From Bacillota bacterium (GTDB lineage Bacteria > Bacillota > Clostridia > Tissierellales > Sedimentibacteraceae), in contig JAEWJT010000004.1 of assembly GCA_023386345.1 (NCBI GenBank), forward strand, positions 372,001-436,000: a stretch of DNA of 64,000 nt, written 5' to 3'. Positions 43,774 to 54,000 of this stretch are shown piece after piece (position 1 is the stretch's first letter; each line of letters opens with the position of its first letter). Below the pieces are notes generated by a model. That model was given only the letters and a program-made list of their open reading frames with translations. It ran no database searches and was not told the origin of the DNA. Both the position numbers and the translations under genes were made by a program.

Positions 43774-44881
43774 AACGCTTATTTCCTAATTCTACAAGCT
43801 TTAAATAATGAGGTATATCTTCTTTTAATGGACGTATTCTAAATGGTGCACTATAGCAACCACAATGCCATTTTTCTTCATTTTCAAATATATATTTTAC
43901 ACCAAATTTACAAGTATTATTTATCCTGTTCTTACAGCCATTATCAGTATGTCTGAACATATATAGTATACTGTTAGGACATTCTTTTAGGTACTCCATA
44001 CATTTTTCAGCATTTCTTATACGCATTTCTAATACCAAAACTCCCTCAAGTGAGGTAAGAGCAAAATTATATGCTGATTTTGATTTTTTATCATAGTATC
44101 TTACGCTTGGTCCTTCATGATTGTCTGCTTTACCAGTATAAAATCCTTTATCAATAAGAATTTTGTCCATTGCTTCAACAAAGTCGCGTTCAGATTGCTT
44201 ATGCAGTTTATCTGACATGTAATGAGTTCCCTCTGCTAAGCTACAATGTTTTAAATCATCCTTTAAAATCTTATAATTCCAGCCTATAAAACCATTGCTG
44301 AAAACAACAGAATGTGAAAAATGATTTTTTACATCTTTTAGTTGAATGTCTACAACTTTTTTTGCTACTAAAGAAAGAACTATTAATATGTTACGATTAT
44401 CCGGATAATCTATTTCAAATGTTTTTAAATCTGATGTTATCTTATAATCCTTGAATTCGGTAAATACAAATCCGTAATCAGTTAAAGCTTTTATCAAGAA
44501 TTTAGTTTTCTTAACTTTATTTATTGATCTAAACTTTTCAGCATCAACAACAAATATGTCATTTTTAAACTCACCACAATAAAACATATACAGCAATAAA
44601 TAAAATATATCCCATGGTTTTGATTTTGATTCTCGTCCTTCTTTTGAAAAGTAATTATATTCACCTAGCTTGTACAACTCAAATCCAAAATTTTGAGGAT
44701 TGTATGATATGTCAGTGTATATTTGATAAAACATATCATGTACTTGCCTAAAGGTTTCTTCAAACTCCGTAAAGTCTAAATCCTTTAAAAAATCTTGATG
44801 TATTTCAAATTTCTCTGGCATATCAACTAACTCATTGCGACGTATAATTGCCCATTTACTGATTATGTATTCATTATTCAT
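43772..44881 (-). CDS. Uncharacterised protein with C-terminal Cys-rich segment
   Basis: 369 residues from ATG 44881 behind AAAGGTGG. No signal or membrane segment. The C-terminal 70 residues contain six Cys (KECPNS, NGCKNRINNTCKFGV, WHCGCYSAPF), which could bind metal. The rest is an alpha/beta mix with no motif I recognise. It is upstream of no other gene on its strand; the methyltransferase gene ends 88 bases before its start. Function unknown. Confidence 0.65.
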   Translation of the reverse strand: MNNEYIISKWAIIRRNELVDMPEKFEIHQDFLKDLDFTEFEETFRQVHDMFYQIYTDISYNPQNFGFELYKLGEYNYFSKEGRESKSKPWDIFYLLLYMFYCGEFKNDIFVVDAEKFRSINKVKKTKFLIKALTDYGFVFTEFKDYKITSDLKTFEIDYPDNRNILIVLSLVAKKVVDIQLKDVKNHFSHSVVFSNGFIGWNYKILKDDLKHCSLAEGTHYMSDKLHKQSERDFVEAMDKILIDKGFYTGKADNHEGPSVRYYDKKSKSAYNFALTSLEGVLVLEMRIRNAEKCMEYLKECPNSILYMFRHTDNGCKNRINNTCKFGVKYIFENEEKWHCGCYSAPFRIRPLKEDIPHYLKLVELGNKR

Positions 44882-44969
44882 AATAAAAACCACCTTTTTT
44901 TACCTCTATAGTATTAAACCTGATTGTATTACCAACCATTATGTAAATTTGTTTTTTAAGTTTTTTATG

Positions 44970-45701
44970 CTAAGGTTTTTTAACATAAATACTTACAGAA
45001 TGCGGATTTTGTTCGTTAAAATCCATCTCAATAAAATCTTCAACAACAAACCCCACAGACTGAATTTCTTTTAAATAATCCTCTTTATTTCTTGCTCTTG
45101 CTGGAACAAGTGGTATATAGACTTCAATTTCTTCATTCCCGTTATTCCCATAACGCAAACTTGGTGTTTCATAATCATTACCAGAAATATTTTTCCATTG
45201 CTCATATGTATCAATCTTACCAGTATACGCATTTTCTTCATAACACTCACGGAAGAATAACATAGGCGCTTCATTTTTTAATGAATTATATGCGTTTTGG
45301 AGATAAGTATTTCGTTCATGGTCTGTAACGAGCATATGAAATCCCATACAGTCAAGAGCTGCATCATAAGTTTCGCCAGATTTTTCCTTTACCATATCTA
45401 ATAAATTAACTTGGGCATTAGGAAAATTCTTCAATCTTTCTTTTGTTTTTTCTACTGCTGATGGCGCTATATCAACACCTTGATAATGACAGCCAAGCAT
45501 AGATAAAATAATTCCACAAGCTCCCTCTCCACAAGCGTATTCAATAATCTTCTTGCCAACAAGATTATTTTCATTTACCCATTTTTCCAGTGTTGATACA
45601 AGTATTTCATCATCGGGTAGGTGACCCCAATATTCAATACCAGCTTCAAAGACCTTTTGATAACGAGCTTCATAAGATAAATAGTACGGTTTGTCCATCA
45701 T
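44970..45701 (-). CDS. Class I SAM-dependent methyltransferase
   Basis: 243 residues. SAM-binding motif I is IIEYACGEGACGIILSMLG (near 53-71), the acidic motif II follows in YQGVDIAPSAVEKTKERL, and motif IV is YDAALDCMGFHMLV. The fold is a Rossmann-type small-molecule methyltransferase of Methyltransf_25 type; the substrate is unknown. GGAG precedes the start. It is the third of a minus-strand series (DUF1697, GNAT, methyltransferase, Cys-rich protein). Confidence 0.87.
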   Translation of the reverse strand: MMDKPYYLSYEARYQKVFEAGIEYWGHLPDDEILVSTLEKWVNENNLVGKKIIEYACGEGACGIILSMLGCHYQGVDIAPSAVEKTKERLKNFPNAQVNLLDMVKEKSGETYDAALDCMGFHMLVTDHERNTYLQNAYNSLKNEAPMLFFRECYEENAYTGKIDTYEQWKNISGNDYETPSLRYGNNGNEEIEVYIPLVPARARNKEDYLKEIQSVGFVVEDFIEMDFNEQNPHSVSIYVKKP

Positions 45702-45764
45702 TTTAATCTCCTATTTATATAAATTTTTTTATTATATATCTTTTTATTATTAATAAATATAAAT

Positions 45765-46322
45765 TTATAACATATTTGCTCTATGCTTTGTCCAATATTC
45801 ATCATTGGTCAAACCATACATTATTTCATCAAAATGTTTCCCATCAGTGTATACAGACTTTCTACGACGACCCTCAACAACTAATCCAAGCTTTTCACAA
45901 AGCTTATTTGATGATATATTGTATTCATATACATTTGCCTCAAATTTACAACATCTCATTTGACCAAAATAAAATTTTAATATTAGAGATATTGCTTCGT
46001 GTGCAAGTCCCTTTCTTTGATATTCTGGCTTTATAAACATTCCGCAAGTAAAAATTCCAATTCGTTTATCAACAATTGATGGAGTTGCCATACCTACCTT
46101 ATTGTTATCATTATCAAGCATAACTAAAAAAGGACTCTCGTTATCATTTTCCTTTAAAGATTGATTTAGAGCAAAATCCTTACATGCGTTTAGAGACATT
46201 GGAATTCTAATATCTGATTCATTTCTTTGTATTGACTCATCTTGTAAAGCCTCAAAAAACAAGTCATAATCATCAGGCTCCATTGCTCTTAGTGTAATAT
46301 TTTTTCCTTGCCAATAATTCAT
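45765..46322 (-). CDS. RimJ/RimL-type GNAT acetyltransferase
   Basis: 185 residues. ITLRAMEPDDYDLFF is the family start, CGMFIKPEYQRKGLAHEAISLILKFYF the acetyl-CoA site, and NISSNKLCEKLGLVVEGRRRKSVY the C-terminal element. AAGGTGGTG precedes the ATG. Likely co-transcribed with DUF1697 upstream. Substrate unknown. Confidence 0.9.
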   Translation of the reverse strand: MNYWQGKNITLRAMEPDDYDLFFEALQDESIQRNESDIRIPMSLNACKDFALNQSLKENDNESPFLVMLDNDNNKVGMATPSIVDKRIGIFTCGMFIKPEYQRKGLAHEAISLILKFYFGQMRCCKFEANVYEYNISSNKLCEKLGLVVEGRRRKSVYTDGKHFDEIMYGLTNDEYWTKHRANML

Positions 46323-46364
46323 ATTAACACCACCTTTTTATATTTAATCATTTTCAATTATATT

Positions 46365-46904
46365 TTACTTCAGAAGCTCTAAAAGCTTTTTAGTAGTATT
46401 TGAATTTCGTATAGTAACGTTATTATATGCGGGTTTACCAACAATTTTTGACCATCTTGTTTTAGAAAATGTTTCAATTGGTGCAGACCAGAAAATTACT
46501 TGTCCATAATATCCAATCTGTTCATACTCAGGTTTTGCAATGCCAACTTGCTCAATTATCTCTGCTGCGGTAGAGGGGGGTATCACAAAAATTGCGTTAT
46601 TTTTTGATTTGATATCCTTATCCCACCAAATTGGTGCATTTTGCAGTGCGGTAGATAAATCCTCAGCAGATATGATTGTAACCAATATATTTAAATTAAA
46701 TTTATCTGCTATTATAGATTCACAGTTTTTTCTAATGATTTTCTCATCATCATTACAAGTGGAAAAAATAACATTCCCACTATTGATATATGTAACAACA
46801 TCTTTATATCCGTTATCTTCAAAAGCTGCCTTTAATTCTGGCATTGATATTTTATTTTTACCGCCAACATTTATACCTCGCAACAATGCAATATACTTTC
46901 GCAT
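46365..46904 (-). CDS. DUF1697 family protein
   Basis: 179 residues. The N-terminus KYIALLRGINVGGKNKISMPELKAAFEDNGYKDVVTYINSGNVIF is the DUF1697 signature; RWSKIVGKPAYNNVTIRNSNTTKKLLELL closes the domain. Function unknown, cytosolic. It is the first gene of the minus-strand series and divergent from the rsgA leader. Confidence 0.93.
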   Translation of the reverse strand: MRKYIALLRGINVGGKNKISMPELKAAFEDNGYKDVVTYINSGNVIFSTCNDDEKIIRKNCESIIADKFNLNILVTIISAEDLSTALQNAPIWWDKDIKSKNNAIFVIPPSTAAEIIEQVGIAKPEYEQIGYYGQVIFWSAPIETFSKTRWSKIVGKPAYNNVTIRNSNTTKKLLELLK

Positions 46905-47034
46905 AAACCCATCCTATCTAAATTATTATATTAAGTTACACACAAGAAATTTTACCATATTAAAGCAATTACCTCAAGTGAAAATTTAAAGTAGTATGCA
47001 CAAATAATATTTATATAAAATTTTAATTATTCTA

Positions 47035-47063
47035 TTGAAATATTTTAAATAAAGGTTTATAAT
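47035..47063 (+). promoter_or_regulatory. Promoter of the rsgA leader
   Basis: TTGAAA (47035-47040), 17-base spacer, TATAAT (47058-47063). The transcript should begin near 47070, giving a leader of about 310 bases. Confidence 0.75.
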
Positions 47064-47111
47064 AGTTATGGAATTATCTTTCCAATTTTATTTACAAAGG
47101 AGTGATGAATT

Positions 47112-47147
47112 ATGGCAAAAAATACTAATATGGTGATTTCAAAATAA
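47112..47147 (+). CDS. Short leader ORF of rsgA
   Basis: An 11-codon ORF (MAKNTNMVISK) behind a strong AAAGGAGTGAT site (47097-47107). It is followed by hairpins and a terminator before rsgA, so it is a candidate stalling or sensing leader peptide. It has no amino acid bias that names a signal. Confidence 0.5.
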   Translation: MAKNTNMVISK

Positions 47148-47157
47148 TTTAATATTG

Positions 47158-47321
47158 TGGGTGCAAAGTCAAAGCTTGATTTTGTGTACCCAAACAATGC
47201 TTTTTAAGCATTGTTTAAAACCCTTTGTAATACTGTAAAAATACTGAAAATGTTAGGATAATTAAAACCATTGTAAATAATGTTAAGAGCATTGTTTGCA
47301 ATGTTGAAAATATTGCTTAAC
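47158..47321 (+). promoter_or_regulatory. Alternative hairpins in the rsgA leader
   Basis: Stem 1: 47158-47165 with 47185-47192. Stem 2: AAACAATGCTT (47192-47202) with AAGCATTGTTT (47206-47216), perfect. AGCATTGTTT occurs again at 47288-47297, so the 5' arm of stem 2 can pair with either copy. Stem 3: 47282-47287 with 47316-47321, enclosing CATTG/CAATG (47290-47294, 47299-47303). The choices exclude each other. Confidence 0.5.
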
Positions 47322-47335
47322 ATCTTTCAAAACAG

Positions 47336-47360
47336 AACTTGCTAATGGGCAAGTTTTTTT
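47336..47360 (+). terminator. Intrinsic terminator before rsgA
   Basis: AACTTGC (47336-47342) pairs with GCAAGTT (47349-47355), six-base loop, seven Ts to 47360, ending 22 bases before the rsgA ATG. Confidence 0.88.
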
Positions 47361-47382
47361 ATGCAAAAATTGGAGGAAATAG

Positions 47383-48423
47383 ATGATTAATTTAAATGAA
47401 TATGGATGGAATTTAGAATACGAGCAGGATATAAAGCAAGGCTTAATCCCTGCAAGAGTAGTAGAGGTTCACAGAGAGCTATATAAGGTTGTTTGTGAGC
47501 ATGGAGAGGTTAACGCAAGGTTAAAGGGAACTTTTTATAAAGAAATAAAATTTGATGATGATATACCCGTAGTTGGGGACTTTGTATATTTGCAACATAA
47601 TCAATACGGCGATTCATTAATAGCCAAATTATGTAAAAGAAAAAGCAAATTTTCGAGAACAGATTTTTCTGGTCATGCTGCTGCTTATGTTAAAACAATA
47701 CATGAACAGGTAATTGCAGCTAATTTTGATTATGTATTTGTTGTGGTTTCATTAAACCATGATTTTAATATAAATAGAATTGAGAGATATATTGGTGCTG
47801 CAATAGTGAGTGGTGCTGAACCTGTAATTATACTTACCAAGGCGGATTTAAACAGCGAATATGAAAAATATGTCAATGAATTAAAATCTCAGTATGAAGA
47901 CATAGAGGTTATTGCTATAAGCTCAAAAACTGGGTTTGGCTTAGAAGCTTTAGAGGGATATTTGAATAGGGGAAAAACTTTGGTGTTTTTAGGCTCATCA
48001 GGAGTTGGAAAGTCAAGTCTTGTAAATGCTATATCAGGTGAGGAAATCATGAAGGTAAATAGTATAAGAGATGACGATTCAAAGGGTAGACATACAACTA
48101 CCCATAGACAATTGATTATGCTTGCATCTAAAACTATGATAATAGATACTCCAGGTATGAGAGAATTAGGTATGTGGGATGCTGGAGATGGAATTAAAAA
48201 AACCTTTGATGATATTGAGGAATTGATAGAACAGTGTAAATTTTCAGATTGCTCTCATAAAAGTGAGCCAGGTTGTGCAATTAATAAAGCATTGGAAACA
48301 GGGGAGCTTGATGAGGATAGATGGAAAAGATATTTACAGCTAACGAATGAAAATAATTTTGGAAAGCAAAAATCAGCTTATACAAAAAGAGAAAAGTTAA
48401 TAAATAAAATTAAAGGGAGATAG
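47383..48423 (+). CDS. rsgA: RsgA-type ribosome small subunit GTPase
   Basis: A 346-residue circularly permuted GTPase. The N-terminal OB domain is followed by G4 (LTKAD near 148), G5 (ISSKTG), then G1 (GSSGVGKSSL near 204), G2 (GRHTTT) and G3 (DTPGMRELG). The C-terminal zinc knuckle is CKFSDCSHKSEPGC near 286. RsgA helps mature the 30S subunit. This form is longer than the usual housekeeping YloQ (about 300 residues) and may be a paralogue. TTGGAGG precedes the start. Its leader carries a terminator. Confidence 0.93.
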   Translation: MINLNEYGWNLEYEQDIKQGLIPARVVEVHRELYKVVCEHGEVNARLKGTFYKEIKFDDDIPVVGDFVYLQHNQYGDSLIAKLCKRKSKFSRTDFSGHAAAYVKTIHEQVIAANFDYVFVVVSLNHDFNINRIERYIGAAIVSGAEPVIILTKADLNSEYEKYVNELKSQYEDIEVIAISSKTGFGLEALEGYLNRGKTLVFLGSSGVGKSSLVNAISGEEIMKVNSIRDDDSKGRHTTTHRQLIMLASKTMIIDTPGMRELGMWDAGDGIKKTFDDIEELIEQCKFSDCSHKSEPGCAINKALETGELDEDRWKRYLQLTNENNFGKQKSAYTKREKLINKIKGR

Positions 48424-48434
48424 GGGTATAAAAT

Positions 48435-49211
48435 ATGATAGAAATATTAAAACCAAATAAAAAAATGAGAGAACTGCTTAGTTTTACACCTTTGCAATAT
48501 ATGATAGATTCAATAGAGGAAAACCCTAAATTAGCTAAGTTGTATATAAGTGAAACAGAAAATACATGCTTTGTTTTACTTGGAGTTTACTTATTTGTAG
48601 CTGGAGAAATCACTAAAGAATCTCTTGATTATTTAGATAAGCAAATATTAACAGAAAAAGCAAGAAATGAGTTAGAAATTATTATTGTGTTTTACCCAAA
48701 TGAAGATTGGAAGAATGCAGTAAGTAATCTATTTCCTAATAAATACACTCTATACGAAAGAAGCTTATATCGTATAGAGCCAACGCATTTGTACAACGAT
48801 TATATCAGTTGTCAAGGAGCAAATGTGCTAAAAATAACTTCTGAGCTTTTAAACTCTAATGTTGATAATATAAATATGATAATCAATGAAGTTACAACAT
48901 ATGACGATATGGATGATTTTGTAGATAGAGGGATTGGATTTACACCTGTAATTGACAATAAAGTATGTGGATTTTGCACAAGTGAATATCCAACAAAAAC
49001 TGAATTGGCAATTGGTATTGAAGTATTAAAGGAATATCAAAAACAGGGCATAGCAAAGGCTATGACAAAAATGCTATTAAATGAAGCCTATAAAAGAAAT
49101 TTTACAGTAAACTGGGAATGTTGGAAAAACAATACAGCGTCAGCTAAAACTGCAATGTCTTGTGGTTTTAAAAAAGTATCAGATTATCCAGTAATTTTTG
49201 TTGAATTATAA
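48435..49211 (+). CDS. ZmaR-like GNAT acetyltransferase
   Basis: 258 residues matching the GNAT_acetyltransf (zwittermicin A resistance ZmaR) type. The C-terminal region has GFCTSEYPTKTELAIGIEVLKEYQKQGIAKAMTKMLLNEAYKR and the typical NWECWKNNTASAKTAMSCGFKKV. It starts 11 bases after rsgA and is probably co-transcribed. A role in drug or self-protection is possible but unproven. The N-terminal half is diverged. Confidence 0.82.
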   Translation: MIEILKPNKKMRELLSFTPLQYMIDSIEENPKLAKLYISETENTCFVLLGVYLFVAGEITKESLDYLDKQILTEKARNELEIIIVFYPNEDWKNAVSNLFPNKYTLYERSLYRIEPTHLYNDYISCQGANVLKITSELLNSNVDNINMIINEVTTYDDMDDFVDRGIGFTPVIDNKVCGFCTSEYPTKTELAIGIEVLKEYQKQGIAKAMTKMLLNEAYKRNFTVNWECWKNNTASAKTAMSCGFKKVSDYPVIFVEL

Positions 49212-49220
49212 CTACTAATT

Positions 49221-49264
49221 AAAACACCTGTGATTTTAATATAAAATAAAATCACAGGTGTTTT
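49221..49264. terminator. Bidirectional terminator
   Basis: An 18-bp perfect stem AAAACACCTGTGATTTTA / TAAAATCACAGGTGTTTT (49221-49238, 49247-49264) between convergent genes. Confidence 0.95.
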
Positions 49265-49275
49265 ATATTAAATTT

Positions 49276-49692
49276 TTAATTTAAAGTTTTTCCGCATTTT
49301 CTGCAAAATTTATAATCATCATTTGTTTTAGTTCCACAATATGGACAGAAGTTAGAATCGGTATTATCGCTATTGTCAATATTATCATTATTTTTGTATA
49401 TTTTTGCATCATGATATTTTGTTTTTCCAAATAATTCATTCAAAGGATCTGTTTCTTCATCATCACTTGTTATATCAAACGATGAAAAACGATTTGAACC
49501 CGTAGCATTTTTATAATTATAAATCGCTTGTAAAATACCTAAAATTATAAACATGATACCAAATATGGGGAAAAATATTGGAGCCCCCATTGAGGACGCC
49601 ATAATTGTCCAAAATATTCCGAAGATAACAGCAACTATTGAACCAACAAAGCCCATGGCAGAAGGACCACGTCCAGGTTTTATACTTTTCAT
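49276..49692 (-). CDS. Membrane protein with C-terminal zinc ribbon
   Basis: 138 residues. Two hydrophobic segments (about 13-33 and 38-58) are followed by an acidic Asp/Asn-rich linker and a C-terminal zinc ribbon FCPYCGTKTNDDYKFCRKCGKTL. GGAGG precedes the ATG. Such proteins are common in Clostridia and uncharacterised. Confidence 0.82.
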   Translation of the reverse strand: MKSIKPGRGPSAMGFVGSIVAVIFGIFWTIMASSMGAPIFFPIFGIMFIILGILQAIYNYKNATGSNRFSSFDITSDDEETDPLNELFGKTKYHDAKIYKNNDNIDNSDNTDSNFCPYCGTKTNDDYKFCRKCGKTLN

Positions 49693-49822
49693 ATTTAAAA
49701 TACCTCCACAAAAAAATTATAATATTTTAGAAACTGTAAAATTTCTCAACTTTATTATGTTTTTAAAAGTGAAATCTTTAGTTTATCTATAATGAATTTT
49801 AGTTATATATAACTAAAAACTA

Positions 49823-50824
49823 TTAATAATTCAGTAAAGCAATAATAATAGAGAACAAACCTAAGCTTATAGAAATCAAGCATAAGAACATCACAGTCTG
49901 CATTTGATTTAATCCTTTTTTCATTAATCTAAAGTGGGCTTGACTGTTATCACCTACGTAAATTGGCTTTTTCTCTTTAATTCTTTTAAATACAACATAA
50001 ATATTATCAAATATAGGTACTCCAAGTGCTATAATTGGAATAAATGTTGACAAAATAGTTGCATGCTTCATAACACCTCCAAGTGAGATTATACCAAGCA
50101 TAAAGCCTAAAAAGGTTGCACCTGAATCACCCATTAGTATTTTTGATGGAAATTTATTGTATCTTAAATACCCAAGACATACCCCGACTAAAATTATTGA
50201 TATAAGTGCGTATGAAGAATATCCTTTCATCTGTGCAACAATAAACAATGTTCCAGCAGAAATACACGAGATACTGCCTGCTAAGCCATCAATTCCATCT
50301 GTAAAATTTATCACTGTTGTTACTCCAAACAACCAAATAACAGTAAAAATAAATTGCATCCAAACAGGTAAAGAAACATGGATATTGTATATTGGTAAAA
50401 AGAAACCTTCAAATCTTATATCAGCTAAAAATACTAATGCACAGGCAAATAGCTGTATTAAAAATTTTGGTAAGGCTCTTAAATCCTTATTATTTATTTT
50501 ATACCAATCATCGACTATACCAACTGCAAATATGATAAGCGAGCTTATAAAAATTATTAATATATTAATTTTTTCTTTTGAATTAATGGTATCACGAAGA
50601 GATATATTTGAAAAACCCTTTGATACTAAGAAAAATACAATCCAAAATATAGAAAATATCAGAACTGAAGCCAAATATGGCTTAGGCTCTGTATGGATTT
50701 TTCTATTTTGCAAATTAGGTTGCTCAACAAAATTAATTTTCTTTGCAAATTCAATCATCTTAGGCGTAGCAATCAACATTAAAGCAAGAGATATGCTAAA
50801 GCCTAATATATAACTTAAAGTCAT
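49823..50824 (-). CDS. Polyprenyl-phosphate sugar-1-phosphate transferase (WecA/TagO/MraY family)
   Basis: A 333-residue membrane enzyme with about ten transmembrane segments that moves a sugar-1-phosphate (usually GlcNAc-1-P) from UDP to undecaprenyl phosphate, starting wall teichoic acid or other envelope polymer synthesis. Motifs: VGIVDDWYKI (Mg site), NFTDGIDGLAGS, KILMGDSGATFLG and QAHFRLMKKG (the His motif). Start at ATG 50824 behind GGAGG; the in-frame extension to 50872 is less likely. It is monocistronic and divergent from the VWA lipoprotein. Confidence 0.92.
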   Translation of the reverse strand: MTLSYILGFSISLALMLIATPKMIEFAKKINFVEQPNLQNRKIHTEPKPYLASVLIFSIFWIVFFLVSKGFSNISLRDTINSKEKINILIIFISSLIIFAVGIVDDWYKINNKDLRALPKFLIQLFACALVFLADIRFEGFFLPIYNIHVSLPVWMQFIFTVIWLFGVTTVINFTDGIDGLAGSISCISAGTLFIVAQMKGYSSYALISIILVGVCLGYLRYNKFPSKILMGDSGATFLGFMLGIISLGGVMKHATILSTFIPIIALGVPIFDNIYVVFKRIKEKKPIYVGDNSQAHFRLMKKGLNQMQTVMFLCLISISLGLFSIIIALLNY

Positions 50825-51014
50825 TTTTTCCTCCATTGTATTGTTGTTTTTTATAAAAATATTTTTTACCATCTAAGCAAGTTACATTATACTATAAATA
50901 TGTGACACTGTAAATATATTGAAAAAAATTTAAGAAATTATGCAACTTTTTGACTTATAATCAGTCTATAAAATATAGGATAATAAAACCTTAAATAAAT
51001 CTGTGGAGGTAAAA

Positions 51015-54000
51015 ATGAAAAAATTATACAAAAATGTGTTAATTTTAACAATTATAACTCTAATGATATTTACTATAATCAGTTGTAAGGCTAAGAGCGT
51101 AAACGACTCTGGCGCTTATAAAAATACTGATAATGCTATGTATGATGTAGGGTATAGTACAGAAAAATACAATGCAGAAGAATATAATTCTATACCGGAA
51201 AACAATTATAAATCTGTTCTAGATTATCCAATATCAACATTTTCAGCAGATGTGGATACTGCCTCATACAGCAATATCAGAAGATTAATAAATGACGGTC
51301 AGCGTGTAGACATTGGCGCTGTCAGAATTGAAGAAATGATAAACTATTTTAAGTATGATTATCCAAATCCAAAAGATGATGAGCCTTTTTCAGTAACGAC
51401 TGAATTATCAGAATGTCCGTGGAATAAAGACAGTAAATTGATGCTAATAGGTTTAAAAACAAAGGATATAGATTTTTCTAAAAGCCCAAATTCAAACTTG
51501 GTATTCTTACTTGATGTATCTGGCTCAATGCACAGTTATGATAAACTGTCATTAATGCAGAAAGCATTTAAAATGCTAACAGCTAATCTTACAGAAAAAG
51601 ATAAAGTATCAATAGTTACATATGCTTCAGATGATAGAGTAGTTTTAGAGGGAATAAGCGGGAACAACAGCGAGATTATAAATGAAGCCTTAGATAACCT
51701 TTCGGCTGGTGGCAGTACACATGGCAGCAAAGGAATAACAACAGCTTATGAACTGGCTGAAAAATATTTTATAAAGGGTGGCAATAATAGAGTAATTTTA
51801 GCAACAGATGGAGATTTGAACGTTGGACTAACAAGTGAGAGTGAGCTTGAAAAACTTATAACAGAAAAGAAAAATAGCGGTATATTTTTATCAGTTTTAG
51901 GATTTGGAACTGGAAATATAAAGGATAACAAAATGGAAACTTTGGCTGATAAAGGCAATGGAAATTATTCATATATTGACTCTTTATATGAAGCTAAAAA
52001 GGTATTAGTAGACGAAATGGGTGCAACTCTTGTAACTGTTGCAAAGGATGTTAAACTTCAAGTAGAGTTTAATCCGGCTAATGTCAAAGGATATAGACTA
52101 ATAGGATATGAAAACAGATTACTGTCAACAGAGGATTTTAACGACGATAAAAAGGATGCTGGAGAAATAGGGGCAGGGCATAGTGTCACAGCACTTTATG
52201 AGATAGTATTAAATGATTCTAAAATGGAGATATCATCAACAAAATTAAAATATCAGTCAAATGAAAGTGCAAATAATACTGATGAACTACTGACAATTAA
52301 TATAAGATACAAAAAGCCTGATAGTAATGTAAGTGACCTTAAGTCAATGGTTGTTAATAAGAATGATTACAAAGAACAGTTACCAAATAATCTAAAATTT
52401 GCTTGTGCAGTAGCTGAATTTGGAATGATTTTAAAAGAGAGCAAGTTTATTGTAGATACTAATTACAATAATGTTTTAGAGCTATTAGATGAAAAAATAG
52501 TGAATGATGATAAATATAGACTTGAATTAATTGAATTAGTTAAAAAAGCAGCACAAATTTATAGTTTTAATATAGATGTTAAGGAAACCTCATCTCTTAG
52601 CAAAATTAATAATGAGGATTCTACTATTGGGTTTGCCCATTTCGATAAAACAAAGTATAATTCTGAAGAAATTAAAGTTCTAGGTGCATTTGATAAGGCG
52701 GAAGATATATTTGCTTGGTTTACAGCATATTCTGGTTTTATTAATGGCATTAATAATTCAACAGATATCAATGATGAAGTTTCAATCAATGGAGGAACAT
52801 ATTATAGAGTCAATATTGAAAATATAAATACAATAAATGATTTAAAAAACTATTTAAATAATTATTTTGATGAAAAAACAATAGAAGGATTATTAAGTAT
52901 AAAACAGGAAAATGGAGATAAAAAATTTGACTTTTTTGTTGAACACAAAGAAAAATTGTACTATCTAGACGGAGATATTGCTCAAGGTTCACTAAATGAG
53001 GTTGAATCACAATTTACTAAAATTGTTAAAAATAACGATAATAAATTTACTATTTCAGTAGATATGGTTTGGAAAGGCATTTTTCATGACGAAACTCATA
53101 AATATGTAAATTATAACTATACATATGAGAAAATAAATGATAAATGGATATTTACAAATTTTGTATTGCCAAGAACATATTGTGTAAAATACGGGGTTGA
53201 AAAACCAGAAGTTCTTATAACTGGTACAAGTTCGGACAATGAATATACATTTACAATAAATAAAGAAAGTGGTTTTTTTACTTTGTATAAAAAGCACTGT
53301 TCCTCATCATTGATTGCAACTAAGTTTGAATGGCTAAGCGAAGATCAAGTGCCATGGGAATCAGATATAATGGAGTTGCAAGATTATTGGTGGGATATGG
53401 AATTTAATAAGCTTTATATACTGACTGGACGAAACATCAATCCTGTATCAGATATTTATTGCGTTGATTTAGATAAAGGAGATATAACATATTATGATAC
53501 AATAAGATGTAATTTAAGAAATATAAACAAGAATACAAATTATATTTATTTTTCAGATATACCGAAATTTTTTGATGTTTATACGTCTAGTGAGGAAGAG
53601 TACATAAAGAAAAAATATGGAAACTACATATATAATTTAAGGACAAATGAAAAATTTTATTTGAATGATAGTAATAACTCTATGCGAGAATTAAATGATG
53701 CTTCTGTGATTTTTGCAAGTAATCCTAAAGATGAAGTTATAGACATAAGCTCTTATGTTGATAAAAACAGAATAAATTATATTAATAGTATCAGAAAGGC
53801 TATAAAAAAAGCACATAATAATATAGAAGATACAAATATAGAATTATACCAAATATTTATTACAGAGCAAGGAAATTATCAAGTCGTTAAAATAAACTAT
53901 GATGATTGTTATAATTATTGTAATTATGAATTATGGAAAGTTAATAACGATAAATATGAAAAAGTTGTTGAAAATGCAAACAATATATTCCTTACAGACA

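Noticed and set aside
47158..47360. Known riboswitch class in the rsgA leader
   Set aside because: No conserved core of TPP, SAM, purine, glycine, lysine, FMN, c-di-GMP or T-box elements was recognisable.
50157..50813. 218-codon plus-strand ORF opposite the WecA-type gene
   Set aside because: Antisense to a gene with clear catalytic motifs; Pro/Ile/Asn-rich translation with no family features.
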